From contig CDMY01000264.1 in the NCBI GenBank assembly GCA_001179505.1, positions 64,839-128,838 of the forward strand: a stretch of DNA of 64,000 nucleotides, read 5' to 3'. The position numbers and the translations under genes are program-made. Of the stretch, positions 45,982-59,412 are shown one piece after another. The notes under the pieces are model-generated. The model had not been told where the DNA came from. It searched no databases and saw only the letters and a program-made list of their open reading frames with translations. The stretch comes from Vitrella brassicaformis (taxonomy: Eukaryota > Sar > Vitrellaceae). Positions within the stretch are counted from its first letter, which is position 1, and each line of letters starts with the position of its first letter.

Positions 45982-48900
45982 TTATAAACTGCTGACCGCT
46001 GGTGGATAGCATCCTCTCCCTACACGCACAGACACAAAGGCACTCACTCTTTTCTGCCTGTAGACGTGCAAAGGTGCATCTTTATCATGGACTGTATCCA
46101 CGTACCTGTGTGTGATGCTCTCGTCGCTCTTGTTGCTCTCCTCCGAGCTGAATGGCGAGCCGCTCGAGTCCTCTTTTTTGTCATTACTAACTGGGGGATA
46201 GTCGCTGTGTTTCTTTTTGCCACTCCTCCCGATTGCCGTGCCGGCGCTGCTGCCGTAGTCGCTGATCTTATCGGCACTGATGATCGGGGGCATCCGGTCG
46301 ATAGCCTTGGGCGGCGGGGCGTGGGGGAACTCGGCGACGGACGGCAAATTCATGATTAGGCAGTCAAAGAGGGAGACGTACTTGGACAGAATGAGAACAA
46401 GCGACGCCCACAAAATGCTCAGTACAGGGAACAGCACCAACCTGTTTGTGTGGGTAGAAATAAAAAAAAAGAACCCTTCGCGTGTCTCTCTGTGTATCGC
46501 TGTGTCTCGTGCCGCGCTGACCGGTAAGAGCTGCCAAGAAGGGAGGTTCACATCCACTGACCGATCAGCACGTCGTTCTGATTCTGAGACGCAGATGCAA
46601 TGAATGATACAGCCATGTACACATTGTGAAGCGGCACTCACCCCGACAAAGAGGACGTTCCACCCTACACACGCGAGGCTCAAAAGCGTCCACACAGCCC
46701 AGCCGATGATGTTCAGCACCTCCCAAGCAGACATCTGGAACCGCTTCTCGCGAGCGTCCATTTCGTCCTGGATCAGCACATGTGCGTCTCCCTCTCAGTC
46801 TCTCTCTGTGTCTCTCTCTGTCTCTCTTTCACCTCGATCACAAACTTAGCGAAAATCCCGAACATGAACAGCCCCACGACCCTCGCGACGACAAACGCCC
46901 CCACGGACACGACGATGGTCGACATAGACGGCAGATAGGCCGACCGGGGAGGGTCGCACACATGAGAGAAATAGAGGCTCGAATCGGCGTACGAGTCCAC
47001 GTGGGGACCGACGTTCTCACCGGCAAGTTTGCCGGCGTGGGACGACACGAGGCAGTTGGACTAGAAGAAGAGGGATGAGAGCGTGATGATGCCCATCAGC
47101 GAGGCCTCGAGCACGGCAAAGCGCTGTGCACGAGTCGAGAAGGGGTTATACGTCAGCCTGATGGGCGGCAGTGAATAGAAACGGAGTCTAATTGGCGTGG
47201 GAGTGCATGACACGATCTTACGCAGATAAGACGGGGTGATTCCTCCGCACCACGTGGCGGAATATCTTCAGGTTCGGCCACCGTTGGTACCGAAGCCGGT
47301 CAGCGATCGCCCTTGCCTGAGCGACACACACACCAGCCGAGATGAACCACGCACGCAATGGCTGCGTCCCCATCCTGTGGCGGCAGACCTCCAAGGTGTC
47401 TTCAATGACGAAGGACGCCTCGCTCTCCTCTGTCATCGATGCAGAGAGTATCGACGGTCGGCCCACATTGGTGCTCGCATCCGCGGTCTCCCGCCTGTCT
47501 TTCTCATTCTCCTTCTGCTCGAGCTCATCTTCTGTCGCCGGGACATCTGTGACGATTGCGGTCTTCATGTGGGCAATCATCATGGCGAAGGACTCGGCAC
47601 ACAGCGGATCGATGAATGTGAGCTGCATGCACGAGCAGAGGAGAGAGCAGAGGAGACACACATGCGTTTTTGCGAGTGTGTGGATGCGCATGGTGTGCGG
47701 ATATGTTTGTTGACCTTCATGCTGCCGATGAAGACGGATGCGTCGTCCGCTGTGACGTGTGGCATTTCCTCGATCATGTAGCCGTGAATCTTCTGGCTCT
47801 CTTGCGATGACACATTCAGCACCTGCACACAAACACATACAAATATGCATGCATCTGCCTGTGAGAATGCGCGTGTGAATCGCAGACCAGGCCGTCATGC
47901 GTCCACCAGATGTGCCCAAAATTGCCGTTGCATGCACCTGCACAGCACAGCATGCACCATGGCTTGTCTCATCATTAGACAGATACAGGTCGATCTGTTT
48001 GCCTACAGAAGCAAGCCGAGTAGGGCACCGGCCCCTCATATGTGAAGGAAACCGGCATCGGCGTCTCTTCGTCTTCTTCATCCCGATCGTCGTCGTCATA
48101 AATTTCCAAAACCATGTCCCTCTTCCCGTCCTTCGCCGCGCGGAGCAGCCGCGCCAAAGCCGTCACCGACACTGCATGATCGTCCTGCTGCACCTGCTCG
48201 TCCTCGTTCTCGGCCGGAAGCAGCTCACCGACGGACGGGAACTCCGGACAGACGGAAATCCTGGCATGGCTCTGCGGTGACTCGACCACGCCGGCCAGGA
48301 AGGTGTCTTGGTGGATCAGCTGCGAGGTCTCCTGCTGCTGCAGTAGTGTCTCCTGCTGCCTCAAGCCGGTCACAAAGGTCTGCTGCTTGAGGCGTGAGAG
48401 GATGTCTCTGTCCTCGGTGTGGGAGCCGACACTTGTCGGCAGGATGGTGAGCAGGAGCGTGTTGTCGCGGTCGAAGAGGGAGACGGCCCTCTCGTTCTCG
48501 TCTTCATGGATGCTCTCGATTGCGTCGAGCTCTATTGCCTTCAGGGGGCCGTTGGTGTCGATCAGATGCCTCCACTGTACAACACACATCGGGCAGTCAA
48601 CAGCAGCGCAGACAACACTCACTCATTCACACACATCTCACGACCTCACCTTTGTATCTCTGAAGTGCACGGCGGGGTGCAGAAACAGCTCCGTTTTTGA
48701 CGCCCACATGTAGAACGGCTCAAAAGACTCATCCGCCGTCTCTCGGTCCTCAACCACGTACACAGTCACCGCATCCGGAGGCGGCACCGATGTGTCGCTC
48801 GCCAGCGACTTGCGCGGCTGCCCGGTGTCTCCGTCTGTGTCCTGCTGCTGCTGCTGTGGAGTGTTGTCCTCCCGTCGGGCATAGTCGATCTGTGCCTGCA

Positions 48901-51900
48901 TGAGCAGCACATCCAGCTGCTCAAGCCGCTGCTGCTCCCTCTTCTTCTGGTTGGTCAGCCGCGTGTGCCGCCTCGTCCCGACACTTGCACGCGACAGCCT
49001 CGCCGTGGTCTTGCTGTGCTTCTGCATCTCAATCTCCTTCATGACCGAGAGGGTGAAGTGGTCCGCCGGCTGGTGTGCCCCTCGGTGTCTGAACCGGCGG
49101 ATGGCCACGAGGGCGTCTTTGATTGAGGCGCGGTGGTCTCGCTGCTGATCTTGCTTCTGCTTTTTCTTGCTGGGCCGCCGCGGGCAGATGATGCCGAATA
49201 GGAGGAACAGCGGGAGTAGGGGGAAGAGGATCAGCCGCCTGGGAGTTATGTAGAGCGGCCCGATAGGCAGACACCCCTGACACAACATAAGACAGACAGA
49301 GAAGGAGGAAACGTGTCGGATACGTGTCTCTTGGTCTCACGAGTATTCGAATGGCGGGCATGACGACACAGAGGAATCCGCTGTTCTCCCGCCTTTCATA
49401 GATGTCGCGGAAGAAGAAGGGGAGCCTGTCGTCGATCGGCATCCAGTCAAAACGATCCTAACACACGACCAGGGACGCATTTGTGTCCTGTTAGACACGC
49501 ACATGGCTCACTGGACACACTCACCCGCAGCCACAGAGCGACAACGGGGACCTTGAGCAAGGCAGTCGACAGCACCACAAACACCAAACCAAGATTGCCT
49601 AGAGAAAGGATTACAGGTGTCGATAAATGAGCGACACCTCATCAGTATGCGTGTCTCTTTGTGATGCCTACCGGCCTTGAGCATGCTGAGCAGCACACTG
49701 GTGTCGAATGTGAGCTGTGGACTGTCGCTGCCCTTGCCGCCGTCCACACGCACATGATCGTCCACATAAATCGCAGCCGTAAACGTCGTCAGGTGTGTAC
49801 ACGCGCACTTCACACATACACAGAGAAAGGTACACATTCATACCCGAGACGCATGCCTTCGTCTGGTGGATCGCACCTGGATCGACACATCAGTGGCCGT
49901 CACGTTGCATTGCGCATCGACGTACTGCTCATTCCCCTCATCCCACTGCATGCACGACGGCTGTCCAGAGGGCGCCGATGCATCCCGCGGGAATGACAGC
50001 ACCAGGTCAACGTTCTGCACGTCAGTGAGCTTCGTCGCGTCTCGCCAAAGGTCCACTGTGATGGCCGTGTCGAGCACAAGTGCTTCTGGTGTGGGTGTGT
50101 GTTTGGACAGAAGGGGGTTGCTGGGCAGAGTGACTGCGGTGGCGTGCGTGGCGTTGGCATTGGCTATACTTGCCGCTGAGAGAAAGATGCGCGTCTGCAG
50201 ACATAGATGCATGTGTGTCTCTTTCCTCTTTCACGCCTCTCTCTCTCGCTGGCTCACTGTGTTGATGCCCAGTATGGTGTTGGCCTGTCTGGGCGTCATT
50301 TGGATGGAGAAGTCATCCTTGGTGTGCACCAAAGGCAGCGAATACTCCCGGGCAAGCCTCGTGATATTCTCATAGACCTCGTCCTGCATTTTCAGTTAAG
50401 AAACAAGATGCATACGCACATACACGTGCTCTTTCTGCTCATATTGCCCACCATCAGTGCCAACGCGTCTGTGGCGTTGCCATCCTTGGTCAAGAATCCC
50501 CTCTTCGCCAAGGCATTCATGACGGCGGGCAGCACCCGCAGCAGCAGTGAGGCGCTCTCTTTGTCTGTCTCCGTGATCAACTCTGTCAGCTCCCTCACAA
50601 CCGCCACCAGTTCGCCAGCCATTAGTGTGTCTCCGGCCATGTCGGCCAGCTTCTCAGCTGCCTGTGCGACAAGCATCTGGGTCTCTTGCGTATCGTCGTC
50701 AGTATCGATCAAGGATAGAAGTTCCATCAGCTGAGACATGAAGACGGCATCATCACCTTCTCCCTCTTCCTCTCCTTTCCCCCTTCCGGCCTCTGACGCA
50801 GCAACAATGTAGGAAGCGATTTCTGCGGAATCAGCGGTGCCGTTCAGCATGTCGCTTATGTTGCGGAGCGGCGCCGCTGCTGCTGAGACAACAATTCTCG
50901 CATAGGGGCAGGTCGGTGTGCTCTTGTCGTTCGTCGCCGTGCAGAGCGACGACAGCATCCATGGCAGCTGGGTGTTGTGATGGCACGGCAGATGGCAGGT
51001 GTTGTTAAGCGCGTCCGTGATATGCGAATAGATCAGGTAGTCTCCTGGCGGCAGATGCACGAGCAGACAGGGGTCCTGTCGTCGGTAGGACAGCACTCGT
51101 ATCGGCTTGACGCTTTCAAATTCGGTCACGAAGGTGCTGTATGTTTCTCGGCCCATCTCGCGCGCATAAGGGTCGATCTCCCACCCATACTGGTCGATGT
51201 GCACTCGGCCATCCCCCACCGACGCCCGCAACTGGCCAGCCACCGGGAAGAGTGTGGCGCGTATGTTTGTGTGCCAGTCGTCGGTCTGAGCGTGGTAGAT
51301 CCATCCGGGGTGCAGCGTCCCCGCCGGGACGCTCCCGTTGGCTAGCGATATCTCCTCGGCAAAAACCTCTTCTGCTTGTACGCGACCGTAAGACACCAAA
51401 GGCGTCAGTATGGTGGGGGCACTCGTCCCCAGATCCACAGCAGCATGAGACGACACCGGCCGCTCGATGCTCCTGTCAATGTGTCGGAAAGACGTTTGCA
51501 GGTCGCGTGTGACAGTTATCGCGCCGGCGGCCACGCTGCCTTTGCTCAGCTCCTGGCTGGCTTCGACGGCAAACACATATATTCCCTGCCGTGTGTTGTT
51601 CAGTCTGTAGGAGACGCTCCTCTCCGTAAATGGCACCACCTGTGTCGCAATCAGGGCGCTTCCATTCATGTTGCTCTCCATCAGCGTGTAGTTGAAGCAA
51701 TCGTGCACTGTCGCGTTGGCAGCAAGAGCCCGGAACAGCAGCTGAGGGGCCGACAGGTATGGCGGAGTGCGTGTGGGCGAGACGGCAAATCTCGAAGTGA
51801 CAGGCGTCCAGACGCAGTACCAATCCGTCCTTGTTGGCTGCGCCGCGCCTTGTGGCTCGATGTCCAGAGCAAGGGTCATGTTGCCGCCCAACGAGAGAGA

Positions 51901-54900
51901 CAGTGCTGGCGCGTCGTATCTGTCGACCCGACGGGGAACACGGCTTCCCTGTTGCAAGTCGGCGAAGTGATGTTGGCGGCGATATCGAACCGGCTCTCGA
52001 CGTCTTGTTCGGAGACGCTCATCACGAGAGTGGACGTGTTGCCACGATCCGGCAGCCACGTCACCGTTGCATTGCGGGGAGCCCCTGATCGTAGACGTAT
52101 CTGCAACAAGGCAGCAATAGGCGCCGATTCGCCTGATTGATCGGCTCTTCTCTCTTAACCTTCTCCGTGGGCTTGAACGTGTATATTTTGCGCTCGACTG
52201 ACACAATTGGCTCGTTACAGCAGGTCTCCTTGAGCAAGGGAATCTGCACGCGCCTTGTTGCGGATACGGAAAGGTAGCTCTCGACCGTTATGACAAGCAG
52301 CAGCGGCTTCGAGCTGATCTCCTGAACCTGAGCCAGCAACGTCCGGCTCAGCACCAGCGTCGTGACTGGCCTCTTCAAGCCTGCACCACCACGACAAACG
52401 GTTGTCTGCCGGTTTACGCGTTATTGGCGTACCTGATGCCTGCTCCAGCGTGTCAGAGAGCGGCAAACACAGCTGTCTCGGCTCACAGCCGAACGAAAAC
52501 TTGACCTTCCGTCCGCCGGCTCCGCCCACCAACACGTCCACGCGCAAATCCTCTTTGCCACAGGTAGAAAAATGGTCAGGTGCCATCACGCGGATGGAGG
52601 GAAAGACGGTGTCGATTTGGGGAGATGCCAAGTACTTCACGTCCTCGGTCGGGTTCAGCGTGCTCCTGACTTTATCTTGCAGAGACAGCGTCGCTCCCTC
52701 TCCAGCAATCAACAAGACGCACCTTCTGTCAGGCGTGGCCCACATGCAGTGGGCTCCCTGGCCAAAAAGGCCTATGCTGCCGATGGCCGCGCAGGGGTTG
52801 CTGCCCTTGCAGCAGAGAGGCGCCTCGAAGCAGACATGGGATACCGCGGGCGAGAAGGACGCGGCGGCTGACACAAGTCGGGGCTGAGGGTACGGCGTGT
52901 CCTCGGAATCGAGGGTACAGAAGGTGGAGCAGCCGTCTTGCGAGAAACGGTTAGAGTCGTCTGGATGGCACAGAAGAAGGGACACAAGCCATCACCCCCT
53001 CAGACCCCTGCGCATGGGTGCGTGTGCGCATACCGCATTGTTCGCCTCCTTCGATCATCCCATTCCCACACCTGGCACTCTAAAGATGGAGAGATTAACA
53101 CAGATGTGACTGTCTTCTCTCATCTAGGGTGCTTACGCAGTTTTTCGAAGGGTTCAGTGCCAGACATCCCTCCGCTGTGGTGCATGTCTCCCCGCATATA
53201 TTGCCAGGGTAGACCTCGATAACCGAAGACGCTGCCGGCTCCACTGCAAAGTCTTCTGGGTCTTCACACGTGCCGCTGTCCGAGGCATCGCACAGACATG
53301 CCTTGAAGCTGCCCGCGTGGGGTGGAGCCACACTGTCGCACACAATCTGCTCGTTGGTGGACTGCTGTGACGCTGGGCAGATGACAGCCGGGGCCGCCGA
53401 GCCGCAAGTTGTGCTTGCGTCGCCGGCAATAAGAGTCAGCCTGTCGCGTTGGGCATCGAAGTAATTGCCCCTGATGACCAGCGTGATATTCTCGCCCGCC
53501 CCGGGAGCCTTGCCGGGGTTCGACTGCTCCACCGCAGTAACAACGCTCTTTTCTGAAAGGATACACACACACACAACGCATTCGAGGAGGCGGAAAAAGA
53601 ATTGGATGGCAATCGAACTCAATCGATAATGCTCATCAGCCAGTTGCCCCCGCCGGCGTTTTTGGAAGGTGCGAAGTTGTTCGCGGCCGAGCAGTCGCCG
53701 TCGAGTGTAGGTGAGGCATCGCACTTGCAGAGACACAGCTCGGGGGCGACCCTGTATGCCACCGTGGTGCACACCAGCGACGGGTCGCATATCAGGTCAA
53801 ATCCCCCTGACTGCGCACAGGAGCCGCACGTGGCCAGCTTGAGTCGATCCGTCTGCGTGTCGAAGCCATCTGCCACAAGCTGTACTGTCTGCGGCTCGCT
53901 CTCGATCAGGACCTTCGGGCTGAAGTCCCTAATAATGAAAGAGGCTATGGCACACACACACAAGAGAGATCATAAATGTAGAGGACAGGATGATCGTGGT
54001 CACCGGATAATGAGGCGAGCGGTTGAGGGCCTGGAATGATGATCTCTTGGATGAGCGCCACGGAGTCGTTCAGGATGAAGCTCAAGCTCTGGCACGCGAC
54101 AGATGTAGTCTTCTCCTGCTTGCTAAGCGACAGATCCTCAGCCAGAACCACATCCGGCGTCCGCGGCAACTTCACGTCGGAGTCTTTGAAGAGGTTCTCC
54201 AGGATCCGTGCAGAGGTGTTTCTCGCCTGCGCCCTCAGCTGCTGATAACTCTCCAACAGAAACGTGTTGTTGGATCGCGGCACCCACTCGTCGTGGCAGA
54301 GGGCCACTATGTAGCCATGATCCGACGTGAAGTCGAAGGGGGCCGCAGACGAGCTCCGTGTCTTGCTTGTTGATGTCGTCCTTCAAATCCTCGGGAATCT
54401 CACAAGGCAGCAGATAGAATCTTTGGACTTTGAACTCCTCGAGCAGCTGCTCCAGCGATGATTGCGTGCCCGACAGTTCTGTCACCAGAGGGAACAGCAT
54501 GAGCTCGTCTGAGCGGTCAAACCGCTTGCCACTTAGAGTGACAGACAACTGAGGGCGCATGAGGCACACTGCGACATCTGCTCATGTGCCTCTGTGAAGA
54601 TGTCCCACCTTAACCCCGACTTCTGGCGGCCTTGAGACGTCCACACTCTCAACCGATGCTTGCACTGACAAAGAGGCAGGCCGACACATGACAAGAGAAA
54701 GAAGAAAGCGGCATGTGTTCTCTTCGATATGTCTGTCACCATAGCAGGTGGACTGATCGTCTTCCAATCGAGCAGTGCCCGAGCACTGACACTCAAAGCC
54801 GTTGAGTCTGTCCACACACACGTCACTGCAGTTGTTCATCGACGATGCCGCGCACTCATTGACGTCTACAGAGCAAGGCAGTGTGAGACAGAATGCGTGT

Positions 54901-57900
54901 GCACGCGATCTCATTATCTCATCGCTTACCAAAGAGCAGCCCAGTGTACGAGTAAAACAGATTGCCTGAGCCGTATGAGTCAATTACAGCCCCCCCATGC
55001 GAAGTCACGCTCAGAGGTCCTTCTGCCGGGATCTGCAGGGTCACGTCCAGATAAATCTCTTCCCGCACCGCTGCGCCAATCAGTGCCGCGCTCGTCACCT
55101 AGCACATGCACCTTGAAATCATCGTATCTCAATATCTCGGCTGAGGTGGCTTACGTGTATTTGGCTGGTGTCGACATTCCGGACCAGCTCGGAGAACTCC
55201 AGTGTCAACACGTGCGTCTCATTGTTGGTAATGACGGTGGCGTTTGTATTTGGCAAGACCACGTGCGGGGGAATGATCGCTGCTCAACAACAGATTCACA
55301 GCAAATTGCAAATAACGATTCATTTCAGATCTGTCCTCACGTGTCGTCCTGATGGCCCGCGTGGCGGCGACGGTCTGGACAGTGCCGCCCTCGTCGACAG
55401 CCACAAATGAGATATCGTGATTGGTGTCGGGAACCAGCCCAGAGAAGGTGAAGACCCCACTGCTGCCAAAGGCCATCTGCTGCTTTGGTGATACGCTGGT
55501 GGTTGGTGGCTGATTGACCAAGTCGAAGTCGGAGACGGTGTTGGTCACAAAGTCGGCGCTCGTGATTGGCTGGCAGTATATGAACGCCGTCTCAGAAGCG
55601 ACGACTTGCACCGTGATGGTCTCCTCACTAGCCACGATCGATGTCGCATTGAAGGGGAGAACGGGCGGTGTAATGTCCGAGTCCACCGCGGAAACTTGCA
55701 TGCACACCTTTGGCTGACTGTTGTCTCCTTGGCTAACCGAATATCACTGTGAAGCTGGCCTGTTGAGTGTTGCCATTGCCAGCGAGATCCACAATCTTGC
55801 CCGCATCGATCTTCACCTCCACGTTCCCCTCAGCTACTGCTTCCAAGCGCACTAGGTCGCCGTCTATCGAGAGTATTGCGGCGTTGGTGAGCGTGAAGGT
55901 GCTCGCTCCGAGAGGCTGCGATGCCAGGACGAAATTGTCGTCGGCCACAGTCACGGTCACATTGAACTGTTGCTGTCGTGTTTTGGGCCCAGACGTGGAG
56001 GAAAGCGCGATGGTCGGAGGAATAGGGTCTGGAGGAGACAGCAAACTGCTTTTGTTGGTTCATGTGCCTCGTCCCTTACTGACCAAATTCGACGGTGATT
56101 GTGTTGGATCGCTGGTTGGTCAGGCCCTTGTTGTCCTCGGCCGCCCTTTCCGCCAGATACACTTCCACAGTGCCCCCGCCCGTCTTGGCGTTGGGCACGA
56201 GGATTGTACACCTGAAGTCTCTGCCGCTGATCCGCTCCCACGACGTCACATCACCCTTCTCCCCATCCACCATGAAGTACTGCGTAAAATCTTTGTTTGT
56301 TGTCGTGCTGGTGCTGAACCTCATGTTGACCGGGAAGCTCGCCGTGTTGACGAGGGATGAGGCCGTGAGGTCAACTGTCGGAATCCAGTCTAAAGCCTGG
56401 CCAGAACCGATGTAGTCTACACACACAGACACACGCACGCACACAGAGAGAGACCAGAGACAGTGCGGGTCAACCGAGTGGTGTCTCTCTGACCGAAAGT
56501 GACGACAAGCTGCAGAGACTCTTGATTTGGTTTGCTGGCGCTATCAACCGCCAGTCCCTCGTTTGCTTTGATCGTCACAACGTCGCTGCTCGGGGTGACG
56601 TCGAAGGAAAAGGTGCTCGGGCCTCCCGTGACGCCTGCAGCGGTGATGTTGCCGTTGGTGACCGACAGCTTCGTCTGGTCGCTGATGGTGACATCTTTGC
56701 TGAATGCGATGAACACTCGGAAAGGGTAGGCTGCTGTGGTGTCTTGATTGTCCTGCAAATACAGCACTGCCGTGGGAATGGGCGTCGCTGACAAAGCAGA
56801 CAATGACATGAGGCATCCTGTGTGTGACACTTCTCGTGTTGGTTGTCTCACTGTAGTCGACTGCGATCGAGGCTGGCGAGTTGCCCCTGTATGGGACGGC
56901 CGCATCGGCCACGACATCATCGCCGATCGTCACGTTCACTCTGCCCTCGACGGTGGGACTCAGCTCAACTGTCACCTGTGCTGCAACGCACACACGCACA
57001 CACACGAATATTCACGGAAAACAGGGAGTGGATCTATCCTTACAAGCCCCCACGAGCACATTGGAGTACACGACGTCCGCTGATGGCTGCTGTGCGGGAT
57101 TCAGCGCCTCAATAGAGAGCGTGAGGTCTTCAGTTCTGTTGAAAGTAGCGACGTCAATGGGCTCCTCCAAAGGTGATAACAACGGTGATGGGCAAAGACG
57201 CCCACGCCGCCTGGGGAGAGGACATGGTGGCCGAGAACGGCAGCACGGCTGCAATAAGCGCATGCATCACATGTGCATGTGTAGATGGTGTCTATCAGCA
57301 CAATGCGCGTACTGTATGTAAACCTGAAAAGAGAAGTATATCCACAATGTATAATGCAGGCTGCAACACTCTCAGTTTATCGTCAATACGTGAAGTTGGT
57401 GTTGGGGTTTGGGAGCCCGAGGCCATCCTGTGGAGAAGCACGCACCCGCGTTTGCTCGATGCAACGGCACACATGCACGTATGTCTTCGTACCTTCACAA
57501 TGCCGTGCATGACGGTCAGCATCAGGTACGTCACACTTCCGCCTCCGGTCGGAGCGTCGGGCACTATCACAGCCTCATAGAGAGTGTCATTGCCAACAGC
57601 CGCCCTGTCAGTATACACACAGGTGAGCGTCGGCTCGTCACCGTGGTATGCACATGATGATGTCTCTGTGTGATCGTGCCTGATGTCGGTGAGAGTGCCG
57701 TTGGTGACGAAGGACTCGGTGGCCGGCGCGAAGCCCGCCGACACGCTCCCGCCAAATGAGATACTGAGAGTGATTGGGGTGGTGTAATAGCTCGGAGGCG
57801 GGTCGACGATTGACGGCGCGGGCACTGTGTGTAAGAATATACCCATCCGTATGTGTATTTGTATACGTTGACCTATGTGTGGCTGTGCATTTCTCAGGGG

Positions 57901-59111
57901 GATACCTGACTTGTGGTAGCACGTGCGTTTTCCTGGTGCGGCGGCGTCGTACGAGTCGATCAAGCCATAGAGGATCCGACACTCGGGCTCTTCCGGCTTC
58001 CCTGTGTGCTCAATCGCGGTGCAACGCCTGCATACACACGTGAAGCACACATCAAGGTCAGTCAGTCGGTCAGCGCGGATTATACTCGCCGCACACTCAC
58101 CTGTCCAGAAGGCACTCCACCGAGCAAATATATCTTCTCTCCCAATCGCCGGTGTTGCTGTTCCAGTCAAGCTCGGTCAGATTGGCGATGCGGTAGAGTG
58201 TCTCCTGGCCGCCACTCCGACAACCACCACTGTTCTTAAACGCTAAAGACATCCATCAACATTCATATACGGTGTGAGATCGATCGATCGACCGATCGAT
58301 CGCCAGTACGTATTGTCGTACCTCCTCCTTGCCGAACGATGCAGAGCGTGGTGGTGGAGTCCTGTGTGGGAGGGATCTTGGCCCAGCTATGGTGAATTCT
58401 GCAATGCCGCGTGCTGTCAATCTGCAGCCGACATGGACGTGCCCACGTATGGCATGCAGGAAGAGATACAGACATGTGTGAGAAAGCCTCACGTTGAGCT
58501 GGAATCCTGTACAGACAGGATGCGCGCTGCAAAGCAAATCAGACGTCACAGGTTCACCCACACCAAGCGGCACGTGCCTCGTTTGCCTGTCTTCAAAAGC
58601 TGCTTACAGACACAGTTCTCCACATTCCATCTTCCTGGCCTCGGTGTCGCCCTCAGGGATGCTCGTGCTCAGCGTATAGTCATGGAGCGGAAGAGTGTCC
58701 GTGTACCTGTGTACAACACGTACAACACAGAGATGTACGTACGTGTACACGTACGCACGCACGCGTAGGATACGTATATATTTATGTACTCAAAGAATCT
58801 GCCCTGGCTGGGGCAGCTGCCTTCGCAAATGCAATCGGACGTCACATCGGGCTCTCCACCAACGCGCGACATACAGGAAAACAGCCACTCATTGAAACCG
58901 ACACAACTGGTGCGCTTCTGCTCACTGAATTCATCTGTCCACTCTGCAGCATCGCCTGCAGAAAACACAGGAGACAACACATGCTCAGCTGTCGCCATCT
59001 GCAGTGCAAATGTGTGCATCCCCCACCTGTCCACAAAAGCAACTTCAACGAAAGGACAAGCAAAGCACGAGCAATGGGCACCGTCGTGATGATCCCTTTG
59101 CGGCCGTGCAT
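45982..59111 (-). CDS. Giant polycystin/adhesion-receptor-like membrane protein B, paralogue of A
   Basis: The ATG at 59111 opens a signal peptide (MHGRKGIITTVPIARALLVL, then SLKLLLWTG). The longer upstream frame starts only with GTG. The next exon reads GDAAEWTDEF, as in A (HATEWSDEF). Order matches A: PAN-like (about 58000-58160), Ig-like repeats (55.3-57.8 kb), EGF (about 54740-54865), IPT-like units (53.2-54.6 kb), CGNGMIEGGEQC...DGC (about 52940-53075), REJ-like region (50.9-52.9 kb), GAIN-like helices (50.5-50.85 kb), GPS CACTHLTTF (49781-49807), TM1 (LGLVFVVLSTALLKVPVVAL), second TM ([18 protein letters not shown]), coiled coil (48.9-49.1 kb), PH-like parts (47.6-48.7 kb) and four further TM segments (46.3-47.2 kb). 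It lacks the 0.8-kb cytoplasmic insert and one intron of A. The exon at about 46518-46576 holds an in-frame TGA unless a donor inside it is used. The exact C terminus (45982 or an earlier splice) is uncertain. Confidence 0.8.
49781..49807 (-). other. GPS autoproteolysis motif of receptor B
   Basis: Reads CACTHLTTF on the minus strand, the classical GPS form with the cleavable Leu-Thr bond between codons 49790-49792 and 49787-49789. Upstream is VDAQCNVTATDVSIQ, the last GAIN strand, and downstream after a short linker is TM1. Confidence 0.9.
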
Positions 59112-59412
59112 CGTTGCCCGTGCTCCCCCCTCCTCAGCTGCCTTTGCAGACAAGAAAACACGTGTTGTCGGCTGCACTGTTTGCAGCCGCCCTGTTTTCA
59201 CCGGCCCCCGGCAGCGCGGCTCTCGTTCAAATGCCGACTGGCCGCTTAATAGGGGGATTGCACCTCAAAGAAGGGAGGGAAGGGAGAAAAGCCGATCTTT
59301 GATCCAAAAGCTCGCAAAATGGGCTAAGCTCGCAGACGCAGCGAGGATAGATCTTTCCGTGGATGGGCGGCGACGAGAGAGAGCGGCCCAGACGAGGGCC
59401 CGTCCAGCGAAG
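59112..59412. promoter_or_regulatory. Shared divergent promoter of receptor gene B and the Mpv17-like gene
   Basis: 301 bp between start codons. It carries AAAAGCTCGCA (59306-59316), preceded by GATCTTTGATCC, and a second AAGCTCGCA (59326-59334) within GCTAAGCTCGCAG. These copies are shared with the promoters at 26.7 kb and 42.97 kb. Confidence 0.6.

Noticed and set aside
59112-59201. Upstream extension of receptor B (frame starting at 59201)
   Set aside because: The frame opens with GTG, not ATG. The ATG at 59111 begins a proper signal peptide.
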